The notes under the pieces were generated by a model that was given only the letters and a program-made list of their open reading frames with translations, did not search any database and had not been told where the DNA came from. Positions 42,946 to 50,744 of a stretch of DNA of 64,000 nt are shown here, piece by piece. Numbering within the stretch: position 1 is the stretch's first letter; each line of letters starts with the position of its first letter. The position numbers and the translations under genes are program-made. Source of the stretch: CAVQBJ01 sp963819075 (GTDB taxonomy: Bacteria; Actinomycetota; Thermoleophilia; Solirubrobacterales; Solirubrobacteraceae); the NCBI GenBank assembly GCA_963819075.1, contig CAWFUP010000001.1, forward strand, positions 682,001 to 746,000, in the 5' to 3' direction.

Positions 42946-43211
42946 CGACTCTCCCTGCTTCGTGTGGGTTCCAAGAAGGTGCGGCTCGGCGATGCTGGGG
43001 CTAGCCGAGCTCGGAGTGGCCCTTCGAGGGCATCAACCCGCGGGGCCCGCGAAAGGTGCGCAGACCTGCGCAAGCTTGGGTTCGGCCGTCGGGCGGGGTC
43101 TCGCCGATCGGCTCGTTTGAGAAGCTTCGTCGCGGTGCGTATCGACCACGCCGGCGCTCACGATCGACTCGGCCTGACGGCGCCCGCCCGCGGGCGAGAG
43201 CTGCGGACGCT

Positions 43212-43634
43212 GTGAAGACCGCCTGGACGGTGCTCTACGACGGCGACTGCGGCGTGTGCATGTGGCTGCTCTCCGGCCTGCTGCGCTGGGATCACGCGGC
43301 GCGTCTGCGCCCGGTCGCGCTGCAGCGCTCCGAGGCCGACGAGCTGCTCGCCGAGCTCACCCCCGCACAGCGGATGGCCTCATGGCATCTGATCTCTCCG
43401 ACCGGCGAGCGGCACTCGGGCGGCGCGGCAGTGGCACCGCTGCTGCGGTTGCTGCCGGGCGGTCGGATCCCGGCCGCCGGGTTCGCGCGGTGGCCCGGAC
43501 TGACCGACCGCGGTTACCGGTGGGTGGCCGAGCACCGCGCGCAGCTCGCGCAGGGGGTGCCGGCGCGCGCCAGGCAGCGGGCCGCCGAACGGGTTCACCG
43601 GCGGGAGCGCGAGCTCGAGGCGGAGCGACTCTGA
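43212..43634 (+). CDS. DCC-family thiol-disulfide oxidoreductase-like protein (DUF393)
   Basis: 140 residues from GTG 43212; upstream in-frame residues are Arg-rich and unlikely to be coding. The DCC motif is visible as VLYDGDCGVCMW with two Cys in a C-x-x-C, followed by RLRPVALQ and SWHLISPTGERHSGGAAVAPLLRLLPGG, the usual DUF393 pattern. The family has a thioredoxin-like fold but its physiological role is unknown. The C-terminus is Arg/Glu-rich. A strong hairpin follows. Confidence 0.82.
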   Translation: MKTAWTVLYDGDCGVCMWLLSGLLRWDHAARLRPVALQRSEADELLAELTPAQRMASWHLISPTGERHSGGAAVAPLLRLLPGGRIPAAGFARWPGLTDRGYRWVAEHRAQLAQGVPARARQRAAERVHRRERELEAERL

Positions 43635-43684
43635 TTGCGAGCGCGCGACAGGTGCGCAAGCTGCGCGCGTTCGGCTAGAACGCA

Positions 43685-43714
43685 GACCGCCCCGGGCAGA
43701 TGCCCGGGGCGGTC
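43685..43714. terminator. Bidirectional hairpin terminator
   Basis: GACCGCCCCGGGC, loop AGAT and the exact complement, between convergent stops at 43634 and 43746. Confidence 0.85.
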
Positions 43715-43745
43715 CGTGTGCCGGGGTACTTCGCCTACGTTCGGA

Positions 43746-45476
43746 TCAGAAGAAGAACCCGCCCGAGAAGGCGAACTTGTCGGCGATCGACGTCGCGCTC
43801 TCTCCAGCGGGCGTGTTGACGCGAACGTCGACCGTGCCCTTGGGCTCCTGCGGAGCCAGCGCGATGATGCACGTGCTGCTCACCTGCGCGAATATCGCAG
43901 GCGTGCTGCCGAAGTCCACCTCGGTCGCGTCACCCAGATTTCTGCCGCGGATGAACACCAGCGAGAACGACCCGCCGTGATGCGGGAACACCGACGTCAC
44001 GACCGGCGCGCCGGCGGCCGTCGTTGTCGTGCTCGTCGTTGTGGTGGTTGACGTCGGCGACGTTGTGGTGGTTGTCGTCGGCGTCGTCTTCGTCGTTGTG
44101 GTGGTTGACGACGTTGTGGTGGTTGGCGTCGTCCTCGTCGTTGTGGTGGTTGATGTCGGCGACGTTGTGGTGGTTGTCGTCGGCGTCGTCTTCGTCGTTG
44201 TGGTGGTTGACGACGTTGTGGTGGTCGGCGTCGTCCTCGTCGTCGTTGTGGTTGTTGTCGGCGACGTTGTGGTGGTTGTCGTCGGCGACGTCGTGGTGGT
44301 TGTCGTCGGCGTCGTCTTCGTCGTTGTGGTTGTCGTCGTGGTGGTGGTCGTGGTCGTTGTCGTCGTCGTGGTCGACGACGTGATCGGGATCGAGATCCCG
44401 GTGGCGACCGAGTGGTACGACGGATCCGGTGACGGGACCGCCGCCGGGGTGGTGTCGATACCGCAGGTCACCGGTGTATCCCCACTCCACATCCCGGCCA
44501 AGGTGCTGGTCGTCTCGTGGAAGAAGATGTCGTTGTTGACCGCGAACACCTCGGAGATCGCACCCTTGCCGCTGCCGAACGTGATGACGTCGCTCGGGTT
44601 ACCGATGCCGAGCTTGACCGTCCCGCCCGCCGGACCGGTGACCACGATCGGGCCACCACTGGCCGGGTCGGGGTTGCCGCTGGTCGGCGTCGAGCCACCA
44701 CCGGTACCCGGTGCCGGCGCATACGCGCTGTTGGTCACGGTGCCGGTCGGCGTCAGCGGCGTATAGCCCCACGAGAACACGCCCTCAAGCGGCGCCTCGG
44801 GGAAGTCGGCAAAGCCACCCAGCGGGCTGCCACCGTTGACCAACGGGTCAAGCGGACTGGGGGCATCGGCGTTGGGCGGCTGCGCCGCCGCGACCAGGTT
44901 CACCACCGCCGGCGAACCCGTCGGATTACCCACGTTGGGATCCGAGGACACGCCACCACCGGTCTGCGGCGCAGGCTCGACCCAATCACCCGGCTTAGCC
45001 GGCGTGTTCGGCACCCCGGTCGGGTCATTCATGATCGCGGGAGCATCCGTCGTGCGCGACGTGTCGGCGTTGACCAGCGTTGGCGCGTCCGCGCCGGTCA
45101 CGTTCGTATCGAAGGTCAGCACCGCACCCTCGACCAGATCCGGGTTATGGAACGGACCCTGCGACGACTGGACCGCGCTCGGCGGCAGATCGATCGTCGC
45201 GACCGCCTTCGCCAGATCAAACGACTCGCCCGGCGTCACCGACGTCGGGACCGTGGCCGTGAACGCCGCGCCGACATCGATGTCGATCGACGGCGACAGC
45301 GCGCAGTACAACGGAATCCAGATCGTCCCCGTCTGAGTGCCCGCCGCCGACGCCGCCGGCGCCGGAGCCACGATGACCGCTGCCGTCAGCAGCGACGCCG
45401 CGACGCCTAACGTCGCCATCCAGCGACCCTTCGAACCTCTAGACCCACCGTTCGGTGGGTGTTCGCTTCGCCTCAT
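43746..45476 (-). CDS. Secreted protein with long Thr-rich linker and C-terminal IPT/TIG domain
   Basis: 576 residues from ATG 45476, with ribosome-binding site GAGGAGG; the longer frame upstream overlaps a promoter. Signal segment MATLGVAASLLTAAVIVAPAP. Residues about 45-360 form a unique beta-rich domain (IWIPLYCALSPSIDIDVG, EGAVLTFDTNVTGADAPTL, VFSWGYTPLTPTG), resembling repeated 'dehydratase-like' exported proteins only in style. A poly-Thr linker of about 110 residues with SPT, RTTP, SST and KTTP interruptions follows in regular order. A single IPT-like domain (PVVTSVFPHHGGSFSLVFI, DVRVNTPAGESAT) ends the protein in GGFFF. The linker should be extended and O-mannosylated if the host glycosylates; that is inference. 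Confidence 0.8.
   Translation of the reverse strand: MRRSEHPPNGGSRGSKGRWMATLGVAASLLTAAVIVAPAPAASAAGTQTGTIWIPLYCALSPSIDIDVGAAFTATVPTSVTPGESFDLAKAVATIDLPPSAVQSSQGPFHNPDLVEGAVLTFDTNVTGADAPTLVNADTSRTTDAPAIMNDPTGVPNTPAKPGDWVEPAPQTGGGVSSDPNVGNPTGSPAVVNLVAAAQPPNADAPSPLDPLVNGGSPLGGFADFPEAPLEGVFSWGYTPLTPTGTVTNSAYAPAPGTGGGSTPTSGNPDPASGGPIVVTGPAGGTVKLGIGNPSDVITFGSGKGAISEVFAVNNDIFFHETTSTLAGMWSGDTPVTCGIDTTPAAVPSPDPSYHSVATGISIPITSSTTTTTTTTTTTTTTTTTTKTTPTTTTTTSPTTTTTTSPTTTTTTTRTTPTTTTSSTTTTTKTTPTTTTTTSPTSTTTTTRTTPTTTTSSTTTTTKTTPTTTTTTSPTSTTTTTSTTTTAAGAPVVTSVFPHHGGSFSLVFIRGRNLGDATEVDFGSTPAIFAQVSSTCIIALAPQEPKGTVDVRVNTPAGESATSIADKFAFSGGFFF
44029..44380 (-). repeat. Coding tandem repeat of the poly-Thr linker
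   Basis: Trinucleotide-rich DNA (GTTGTGGTGGTT on the plus strand) with a higher-order unit of about 100-120 bp that occurs nearly twice (44053-44158 and 44155-44260). It encodes Thr runs broken by KTTP, SPTS, RTTP and SS. Slippage would change linker length in steps of whole residues. Confidence 0.75.
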
Positions 45477-45585
45477 CAGATGATCCTCCTCAAAAAGCAC
45501 GTGACCGGAGTTAGCAGTGTGCTGCCGTCGGCCCCCGGAACGCAGCGACCACAAACCATGCCTCCCCGCCGGCCGACCAGCCCGT

Positions 45586-45614
45586 AATCTCTTAGAGAGG
45601 TGCATGTTTGTCAA
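45586..45614 (-). promoter_or_regulatory. Putative promoter of the poly-Thr protein gene
   Basis: Consensus -35 TTGACA (45614-45609) with a 17-bp spacer to a weak -10 GAGATT (45591-45586), leaving a leader of about 100 nt before ATG 45476. The leader has no riboswitch I recognise. Confidence 0.45.
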
Positions 45615-45707
45615 GCGGCAACTGCGGCCAGCGCGGGAATGGCAGCGTGGAGCGCGACCACGGCCGTAGGGTAGGCTCGGTCGCCCCTATGGAGAGGAGC
45701 CACCCCG

Positions 45708-45989
45708 ATGGCCTACCTGATTACGCATTTCTGGCCGGGAGCAACCGAGGACCAATACAACGCGACTGTCGCAGCCGTGCACCCCACGGAAGGCCTGCCC
45801 GACGGACAGGTCTACCACGCCGCGGGCCCATCCGACGATGGGATCCTGATCACCGCCGTGTGGGATTCGCAGGAACAGTACGAGCGCTTCCTGCACGACG
45901 ATCTGATGGCGGCCATGCCCATCGACGGTGGGTTCGTGGGCCAGCCGGAGGCGCGCAGCGCCGAGGTCGTGAACCTCGTCACTGCCTGA
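45708..45989 (+). CDS. Small ferredoxin-like-fold (ABM-type) protein
   Basis: 93 residues from ATG 45708 with a GGAGAGGAG ribosome-binding site. Pattern YLITHFWPGATEDQYNATVAAVHP ... GQVYHAAGPSDDGILITAVWDSQEQYERFLHD fits a dimeric alpha-beta barrel like the antibiotic-biosynthesis monooxygenase or YCII group. These are small dimeric oxygenases or binding proteins. No cofactor motif specifies substrate. Monocistronic by appearance. Confidence 0.72.
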   Translation: MAYLITHFWPGATEDQYNATVAAVHPTEGLPDGQVYHAAGPSDDGILITAVWDSQEQYERFLHDDLMAAMPIDGGFVGQPEARSAEVVNLVTA

Positions 45990-46251
45990 GGCGCTCGCCG
46001 GGCGCATGTTCCGCCCATGAGCAGCGCCGGCGCTGCCCTTCCTGACCATCCTTTCGCGCTGCGCCTGATCGGCGGGCACGGTTCCCAACCGCCGCAGGCG
46101 TACATTCGATCCAGTCGCAGTTTGCGCCATTACACCAGCGCGCGCCACGGAATCGGCACGCGATCGCCGGGGGTGGGTCTGGTACGTTCGGCGCATCCGG
46201 CCCGTGCGCCGGGGTCGTGCCACAACGAACTGGGAACGGGGGAAGCGATCG

Positions 46252-48171
46252 ATGCTCGATCACGATTTGTCCTGCGCGCAGGAAGGAGGTCGCGGCGCTC
46301 GCGTGCCGCTGGCCGTGCTCGCCGTCATCGCCGCACTGGCGCTCGTCGCGCTGCCCGCGGCGGCGCGCGCCGACGGCGTGTACGTCGTCAACGACATCGA
46401 CAACACGGTGGGCCAGTACGCGAGCAGCGGCGGCCTGCTCGCGCCGCTCGTGCCGCCGAGCGTGGCGATCGGGGCGGGCGCGTACAGTGGCCTTGCCGCG
46501 CGTCCGGACGGTCGCTTCGTGTATGTCGACTACGGGACGAGCATCGCGGCCTTTTCCGTTAACGCGACGACCGGGGCGCTCACCGCTGGGCCGGTGTTCA
46601 CCGGGTCGGCCGGCTTGAGCAACCTCGCGCTGTCACCCGACGGGCGCAGCCTGTACGCGGGCGGGTCGGACAACAACCTCTACCAGTTCGACGTCGATCC
46701 GAGCACGGGCGCGCTGACGCCGAAGACGCCAGCGAGCGTCGTGACCGCCGGGTCGCCGTTCGGCGTCGCCGTCACCCCCGACGGGCACAGCGTGTACGCC
46801 GTCGACGAGGCGGAGAACGAGATCTCCCAGTACGACGTCGATCCGATCACGGGCGTGCTGACACCGAAGACGCCGGCGACCGTGGCCACGGGGGCCGAGC
46901 CGCTGAACATCGCGATCACGGCCAACGGGCGCAGCGCCTACGTCACCGCCCCCGGCAACTTCAGCACCGGCTCGGGCATGGTCTCCCAGTACGACATCGA
47001 CCCGACGACCGGGGCGCTGACGCCGAAGACGCCGGCCACGGTCGCCTCCGGCACCGGCCCCGTCGGCGTGGTGGCGAGCCCGAACAGCAAGAGCCTGTAC
47101 GTCACCGATCAGTCGGCGAGCACGATCCTGCAATACGACATCGATCCGACCACCGGCGCGCTCACGCCGAAGACGCCGGCCGCGGTCGCCGCGGGCGGCG
47201 GCCCGCGCGGCATCGGGGTCAGCGCCGACGGCTCGAGCGTGTACGTCGCCGACTTCGACGGCAACGCCATCTCGCAGTACGCCGTCGACCCGATCGCGGG
47301 GACCCTGTCGGCGCAGACCCCGTCGAGCGTCGCGGCGGGGCAATTCCCGAATGGGCTCATCACCGTGCCGCTGGCCAGCGGGCCGGTGGTGACCGGCGTC
47401 TCCCCGGCGTCGGGCTCTCAGCTCGGAGGCACGTCGGTGACGATCAGCGGCTCGGGCTTCAGCGCGGGCGCGACGGTCAAGTTCGGATCGGCGCCGGCGA
47501 CGGGCGTGACGGTGAACTCGTCGAGCTCGATCACCGCGGTCAGCCCGTCCGGCAGCGGCACGGTCGACGTTACCGTGACCACCGGGCAGGGCACCTCGGC
47601 ACCGGTCAGCGCCGATCACTACACCTATGTCGCCGTTCCGTTGAGCGACTCGCTGTCGGGCAGCTACATCCTCGATGAGCAGCTGTGGCAGCGGATCACG
47701 TTCCCGGCCGGATCGACGTTCACGGGCGCCGCCGACCTCGTGGCCGGGACGTTCACCGGGACGATCTCGGTGCCGCCGTTCGCGACGACGTTGTGGGTGT
47801 TCGGGTTGCCCAACACGCTGCACTTCACGCTCACGCCGACCGGGCCGGTGAGCGGCAGCGTGTCGGTGTCGGGCAGCTCGATGTCGATCGCGGCGACGGC
47901 CAATGTGAACCTGACCGTCACGCTGCCGAGCGGGCCGTTCTGGGGCTACGGACCGCCGGGGGCCACGTGCACGACGGCCTCGCCGATGCGCTTCGCCCTG
48001 AACGCGTCGGGCGTGCCGGTGAGCTCGTTGACGAGCGGCCTGACGTTCACCGGCCAGGTCGGGATCGCGCCGCTGCTGCCGAGCACCTGGGCGGCCGGTC
48101 CGTCGTGCGCCGCGCTCGGTCTGCTGCTCATCAATTCGGACGATCCGTTCTCGCTCGCCTTCTCGGGCTGA
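46252..48171 (+). CDS. Secreted beta-propeller (lactonase/YVTN-like) protein with IPT domain
   Basis: 639 residues from ATG 46252. Signal segment VPLAVLAVIAALALVALPAAARA. Six to seven propeller blades carry the recurrent block 'VAVTPDGHSVYAVD....ISQYDVDP.TG.LTPKTPA.V..G', of the 6-phosphogluconolactonase/YVTN superfamily. A single IPT/TIG domain follows (GPVVTGVSPASGSQLGGTSV to ADHYTYV). A C-terminal beta domain of about 190 residues (SLSGSYILDEQLWQRITFP, NTLHFTLTPTGPVSGS) carries two Cys. The LTPKTPA repeat is nearly identical in four blades, pointing to recent duplication. Likely extracellular; no catalytic residues assigned. Confidence 0.82.
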   Translation: MLDHDLSCAQEGGRGARVPLAVLAVIAALALVALPAAARADGVYVVNDIDNTVGQYASSGGLLAPLVPPSVAIGAGAYSGLAARPDGRFVYVDYGTSIAAFSVNATTGALTAGPVFTGSAGLSNLALSPDGRSLYAGGSDNNLYQFDVDPSTGALTPKTPASVVTAGSPFGVAVTPDGHSVYAVDEAENEISQYDVDPITGVLTPKTPATVATGAEPLNIAITANGRSAYVTAPGNFSTGSGMVSQYDIDPTTGALTPKTPATVASGTGPVGVVASPNSKSLYVTDQSASTILQYDIDPTTGALTPKTPAAVAAGGGPRGIGVSADGSSVYVADFDGNAISQYAVDPIAGTLSAQTPSSVAAGQFPNGLITVPLASGPVVTGVSPASGSQLGGTSVTISGSGFSAGATVKFGSAPATGVTVNSSSSITAVSPSGSGTVDVTVTTGQGTSAPVSADHYTYVAVPLSDSLSGSYILDEQLWQRITFPAGSTFTGAADLVAGTFTGTISVPPFATTLWVFGLPNTLHFTLTPTGPVSGSVSVSGSSMSIAATANVNLTVTLPSGPFWGYGPPGATCTTASPMRFALNASGVPVSSLTSGLTFTGQVGIAPLLPSTWAAGPSCAALGLLLINSDDPFSLAFSG

Positions 48172-48190
48172 GCTGAGCGGGCGCGGCCGC

Positions 48191-48222
48191 GCCGGCCCGC
48201 GCGATGATGTGCGCGGGCCGGC
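48191..48222. terminator. Bidirectional hairpin terminator
   Basis: GCCGGCCCGCGC, loop GATGATGT and the exact complement (12 bp), between convergent genes ending at 48171 and 48296. Short GC-rich direct repeats (CGGGCGGCGTGGTGT) follow. Confidence 0.8.
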
Positions 48223-48295
48223 GGGCGGCGTGGTGTGTGCGCGGTCCCGGCGGGCGGCGTGGTGTGCGCGGGCCGCCGGGCGGGCTGCGGCTGTC

Positions 48296-48652
48296 TCAGC
48301 TGTGCTGGACGGCAGGGAGCAGCTCGGTCGCACTGTTGACAGAGATGATGGGCCGGACGCCGTGGCTCGGCGACGCGCCGCGGGCGGCGTTCGTGATGAG
48401 CCAGCCGAAGTGCCAGTTGCCGTCGTGTCCGCAGACCCAGATGCCGACGCGTGTGCCCTCGGGGACCGTCGTCGTCTTGCCGTCGATCTCGATCGGGCAA
48501 CTCCCGGTGCCGCCCGTGGGGCCGCCCTTCGGCTCGGCCTGGGCGGGCGAGACGGCCACGAGGCCGGCGGCGAGGCCGAGCGCTCCGACGGCGAGCAGCG
48601 CGATGATGCGGGTGCGAAGCGTGCGAACGGTGGTGGCGAGGGTGGCGGTCAT
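48296..48652 (-). CDS. Small secreted protein, unknown
   Basis: 118 residues from ATG 48652 behind AGGAGAAG; longer upstream frames are antisense. Basic start then signal helix (IIALLAVGALGLAAGLVAVSPAQA). The mature 78 residues contain two cysteines (SCPIEIDGKTTTVPEGTRVGIWVCGHDGNWHFGW), a likely disulfide holding a small beta domain. The WxxxHDGNWHFGW pattern is aromatic-rich. I do not recognise the family; secreted small proteins of this type are common in soil actinobacteria. Confidence 0.72.
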   Translation of the reverse strand: MTATLATTVRTLRTRIIALLAVGALGLAAGLVAVSPAQAEPKGGPTGGTGSCPIEIDGKTTTVPEGTRVGIWVCGHDGNWHFGWLITNAARGASPSHGVRPIISVNSATELLPAVQHS

Positions 48653-48778
48653 GAGAGCTTCTCCTGGTTTCGGTGAAGACTTCGCTTGAGGTATGCCCGC
48701 ATCATCGGGGGCACGGGTGTCCGTGCGAAGGAGCCCTAGGGGTGGTTCACACCACCCCTGGCCAGGCTGTGCCGCTAC

Positions 48779-49330
48779 TTGCGCGGCGTCCGTCCGTTGC
48801 AGTGGTATCGGCGCATGCGGATTCGCGAGCGATCGGGGGAATGGTGGACCGCGACCCTGATCGATCCGGGCAACGTCATCACGTCGCTTGCCTGTCCGTC
48901 GGTGGCGCGCTGCGTCGCGGGCGACCAGAGCGGCGACGTGCTCATCGGCACGGGCCCGCCCGCACCGACGGGCGCCGGCGTCTCGCGCACGCTGGCCCTC
49001 GCCGCGCTCTCCGGTGCGCTGCGCGGCTCCTGCATCCACCGCCGCGCCGCCCGCATCATCGCCGCAGGCGGCTGCGCGACGCCGTTCGCCGCGCCCGGCG
49101 CCGGCACCGTCACCCTGACGTGGCGCACCGCGTCCGGGAGCGTCATCGCCGCCGGCAGCGCGCGCCTCACGCGCAGCGGCCGATCGACGGTGCACGTGCG
49201 GCTCAGCCGTTCGGGAGCTCGCCTGCTGCGCCGGTCACGTGGTCGTATTCATCTCGTCGTCATCGCCAGCTTCACAGATGCCGCCCAGCACGTGTACGCG
49301 AGGACGCTCCGCGTGGTGGTCGCGCACTGA
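48779..49330 (+). pseudogene. Orphan C-terminal part of a large exported protein
   Basis: The open frame starts abruptly without a signal peptide. It begins within a module TLIDPGNVITSLACPSVARC followed by VAGDQSGDVLIGTGPP, which elsewhere occurs as tandem 'SCPS..LCVAVD..G.V..S..P' repeats of large secreted proteins. It continues with a C-terminal beta domain (GTVTLTWRTASGSVIAAGSA, HVYARTLRVVV) like the C-termini of the other exported proteins here. I read it as the 3' remnant of a longer gene whose 5' part is lost, although a short independent gene cannot be excluded. Confidence 0.55.
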
Positions 49331-49427
49331 CCGAGCCGGCATGTCGGGGCGTCGGCGAGGGCCCGGGCGGCCCCGGCTACTCCAGGGCATCGACGTGCGC
49401 GGGGAGCCGCGATGAGATCATCCCCGC

Positions 49428-49979
49428 GTGGCCGAACCGACCCGGATCCTGCTCGTTACCGGCAGCACGCGCCGCGGGTCCACTAACACCGCAGCGCTGC
49501 GGACGGCCCACGCCGCCCACCTCGACGGGGTCGAGACGGTGCTGAACGAGGCCCTCGCCGAGCTGCCAGCGTTCAACCCCGACGACGACTACGACCCGTT
49601 GCCCGACACGGTGGTGGCTCTGCGCCAGCAGATTGCGGCCGCCGACGGCGTGCTGTTCTGCACCCCCGAATACGCCGGTGCGCTCCCGGGAAGCTTCAAG
49701 AACCTGCTCGACTGGACCGTGGGCGGCGGCGAGATGGACGGCAAGCCCGTGGCCTGGATCAACGTGGCCGGCGAGGGCCGCGGCGTCAGGGCGCACGAGT
49801 CGCTGGCCATCGTGCTCGGATACGTCGGGGCGGTCATCGTCGAGGTCGCCTCCGCCCGGGTGTTCGTCCCGCGCGACGCGGTCAACGAGGACGGCCTGAT
49901 CGCACCTCCAGAGCTGCGGGCCAGCATCGAGAACGCGGTCGGCGTGTTCAGTCGGAACATCGGCGCCGATCGCGGCTGA
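49428..49979 (+). CDS. NAD(P)H-dependent FMN reductase family protein
   Basis: 183 residues from GTG 49428. Flavodoxin-like fold with the FMN phosphate loop TGSTRRGSTNTAAL at the N-terminus and the PEYAGALPGSFKNLLDWTVGGGE flavin-ring segment. These are hallmarks of the NADPH-dependent FMN reductase family, including quinone, azo and chromate reductases. Soluble; substrate unspecified. It precedes the FHA gene but with no overlap. Confidence 0.88.
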   Translation: MAEPTRILLVTGSTRRGSTNTAALRTAHAAHLDGVETVLNEALAELPAFNPDDDYDPLPDTVVALRQQIAAADGVLFCTPEYAGALPGSFKNLLDWTVGGGEMDGKPVAWINVAGEGRGVRAHESLAIVLGYVGAVIVEVASARVFVPRDAVNEDGLIAPPELRASIENAVGVFSRNIGADRG

Positions 49980-50011
49980 GCCAGCCCGCGCTAGGCTGCG
50001 CGCGGACGCCG

Positions 50012-50686
50012 ATGACCGATTTTGCGCTGGGTCACTCATCTCCGGCCGAGGTGCAAGAGCGCCTGGCTGCCGAGCGGCGTGGAATGCCGCACATCCTGCT
50101 GCGCGACGAGCACGAGGCGCAGGTGATTCTCGAGCTGTCCGAAGAGCGCCGGCGCGTGACGCTCGGACGCGGTGAGGGCTGCGACGTGCACCTGCACTGG
50201 GACGCCGAGGCCTCGCGCGTGCACGCCGAGTTCGAGCTCCTCGGTGGCGTCTGGACGGTCGTCGACGACGGCCTGTCGAGCAACGGCACGCTCGTCAACG
50301 GCATGCGCATCGCCAGCCGGCGGCGCCTGCGCGACCGCGACGTGATCCAGATCGGCCAGACGGTCGTCCTCTTCCGCAACCCCGCGCAGGCCGGGCTGAC
50401 CGAGACGCGCGTGGGCGTCGCTTACACGCCGCCGAAGCTCTCCGACGCCCAGGCGCGTGTGCTGCTCGCGCTGTGCCGCCCGTTCAAGGACGCCGACCAG
50501 TTCGCGACGCCGGCCACCAACCAGCAGATTGCCGACGAGCTGTTCCTGAGCGTCGAGGCGACGAAGACGCATCTGCGCGCCCTGTTCGCGAAGTTCGAGG
50601 TCGAGAACCTGCCCCAGAACCAGAAGCGCACAAGGCTCGTCGAGCGCGCGTTCCAGACCGGCGCCGTGTCCGAGCGCGATCTGTAG
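50012..50686 (+). CDS. FHA domain protein with C-terminal helix-turn-helix
   Basis: 224 residues. The FHA domain (about 45-125) has the phosphothreonine-binding residues: R in TLGRGEGCDV, S in EASRVHAEF and DDGLSSNGTLVNG, and QIGQTVVLF ends it. After a linker the C-terminal segment, KLSDAQARVLLALCRPFKD ... ATNQQIADELFLSVEATKTHLRALFAKF, is a winged or LuxR-like HTH. It may be a transcription factor whose activity is set by binding Thr-phosphorylated partners of a Ser/Thr kinase. The kinase is not in the window. Confidence 0.85.
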   Translation: MTDFALGHSSPAEVQERLAAERRGMPHILLRDEHEAQVILELSEERRRVTLGRGEGCDVHLHWDAEASRVHAEFELLGGVWTVVDDGLSSNGTLVNGMRIASRRRLRDRDVIQIGQTVVLFRNPAQAGLTETRVGVAYTPPKLSDAQARVLLALCRPFKDADQFATPATNQQIADELFLSVEATKTHLRALFAKFEVENLPQNQKRTRLVERAFQTGAVSERDL

Positions 50687-50744
50687 GCGCTCGCCGCTGA
50701 CGGCGGCCGGCTCGGGCCGCGCGCTTGAGTAGCCTGCGTGCCCG

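Noticed and set aside
44029..44380. Possible CRISPR-like array
   Set aside because: The repeats are in frame with a coding sequence, have no unique spacers and no cas genes are near.
44029..44766. Plus-strand poly-Val open frame
   Set aside because: Exact antisense of the Thr-rich linker codons; composition is an artefact of the ACC/ACG repeat.
45477..45585. Riboswitch in the poly-Thr gene leader
   Set aside because: GC-rich with short stems but no recognisable aptamer core.
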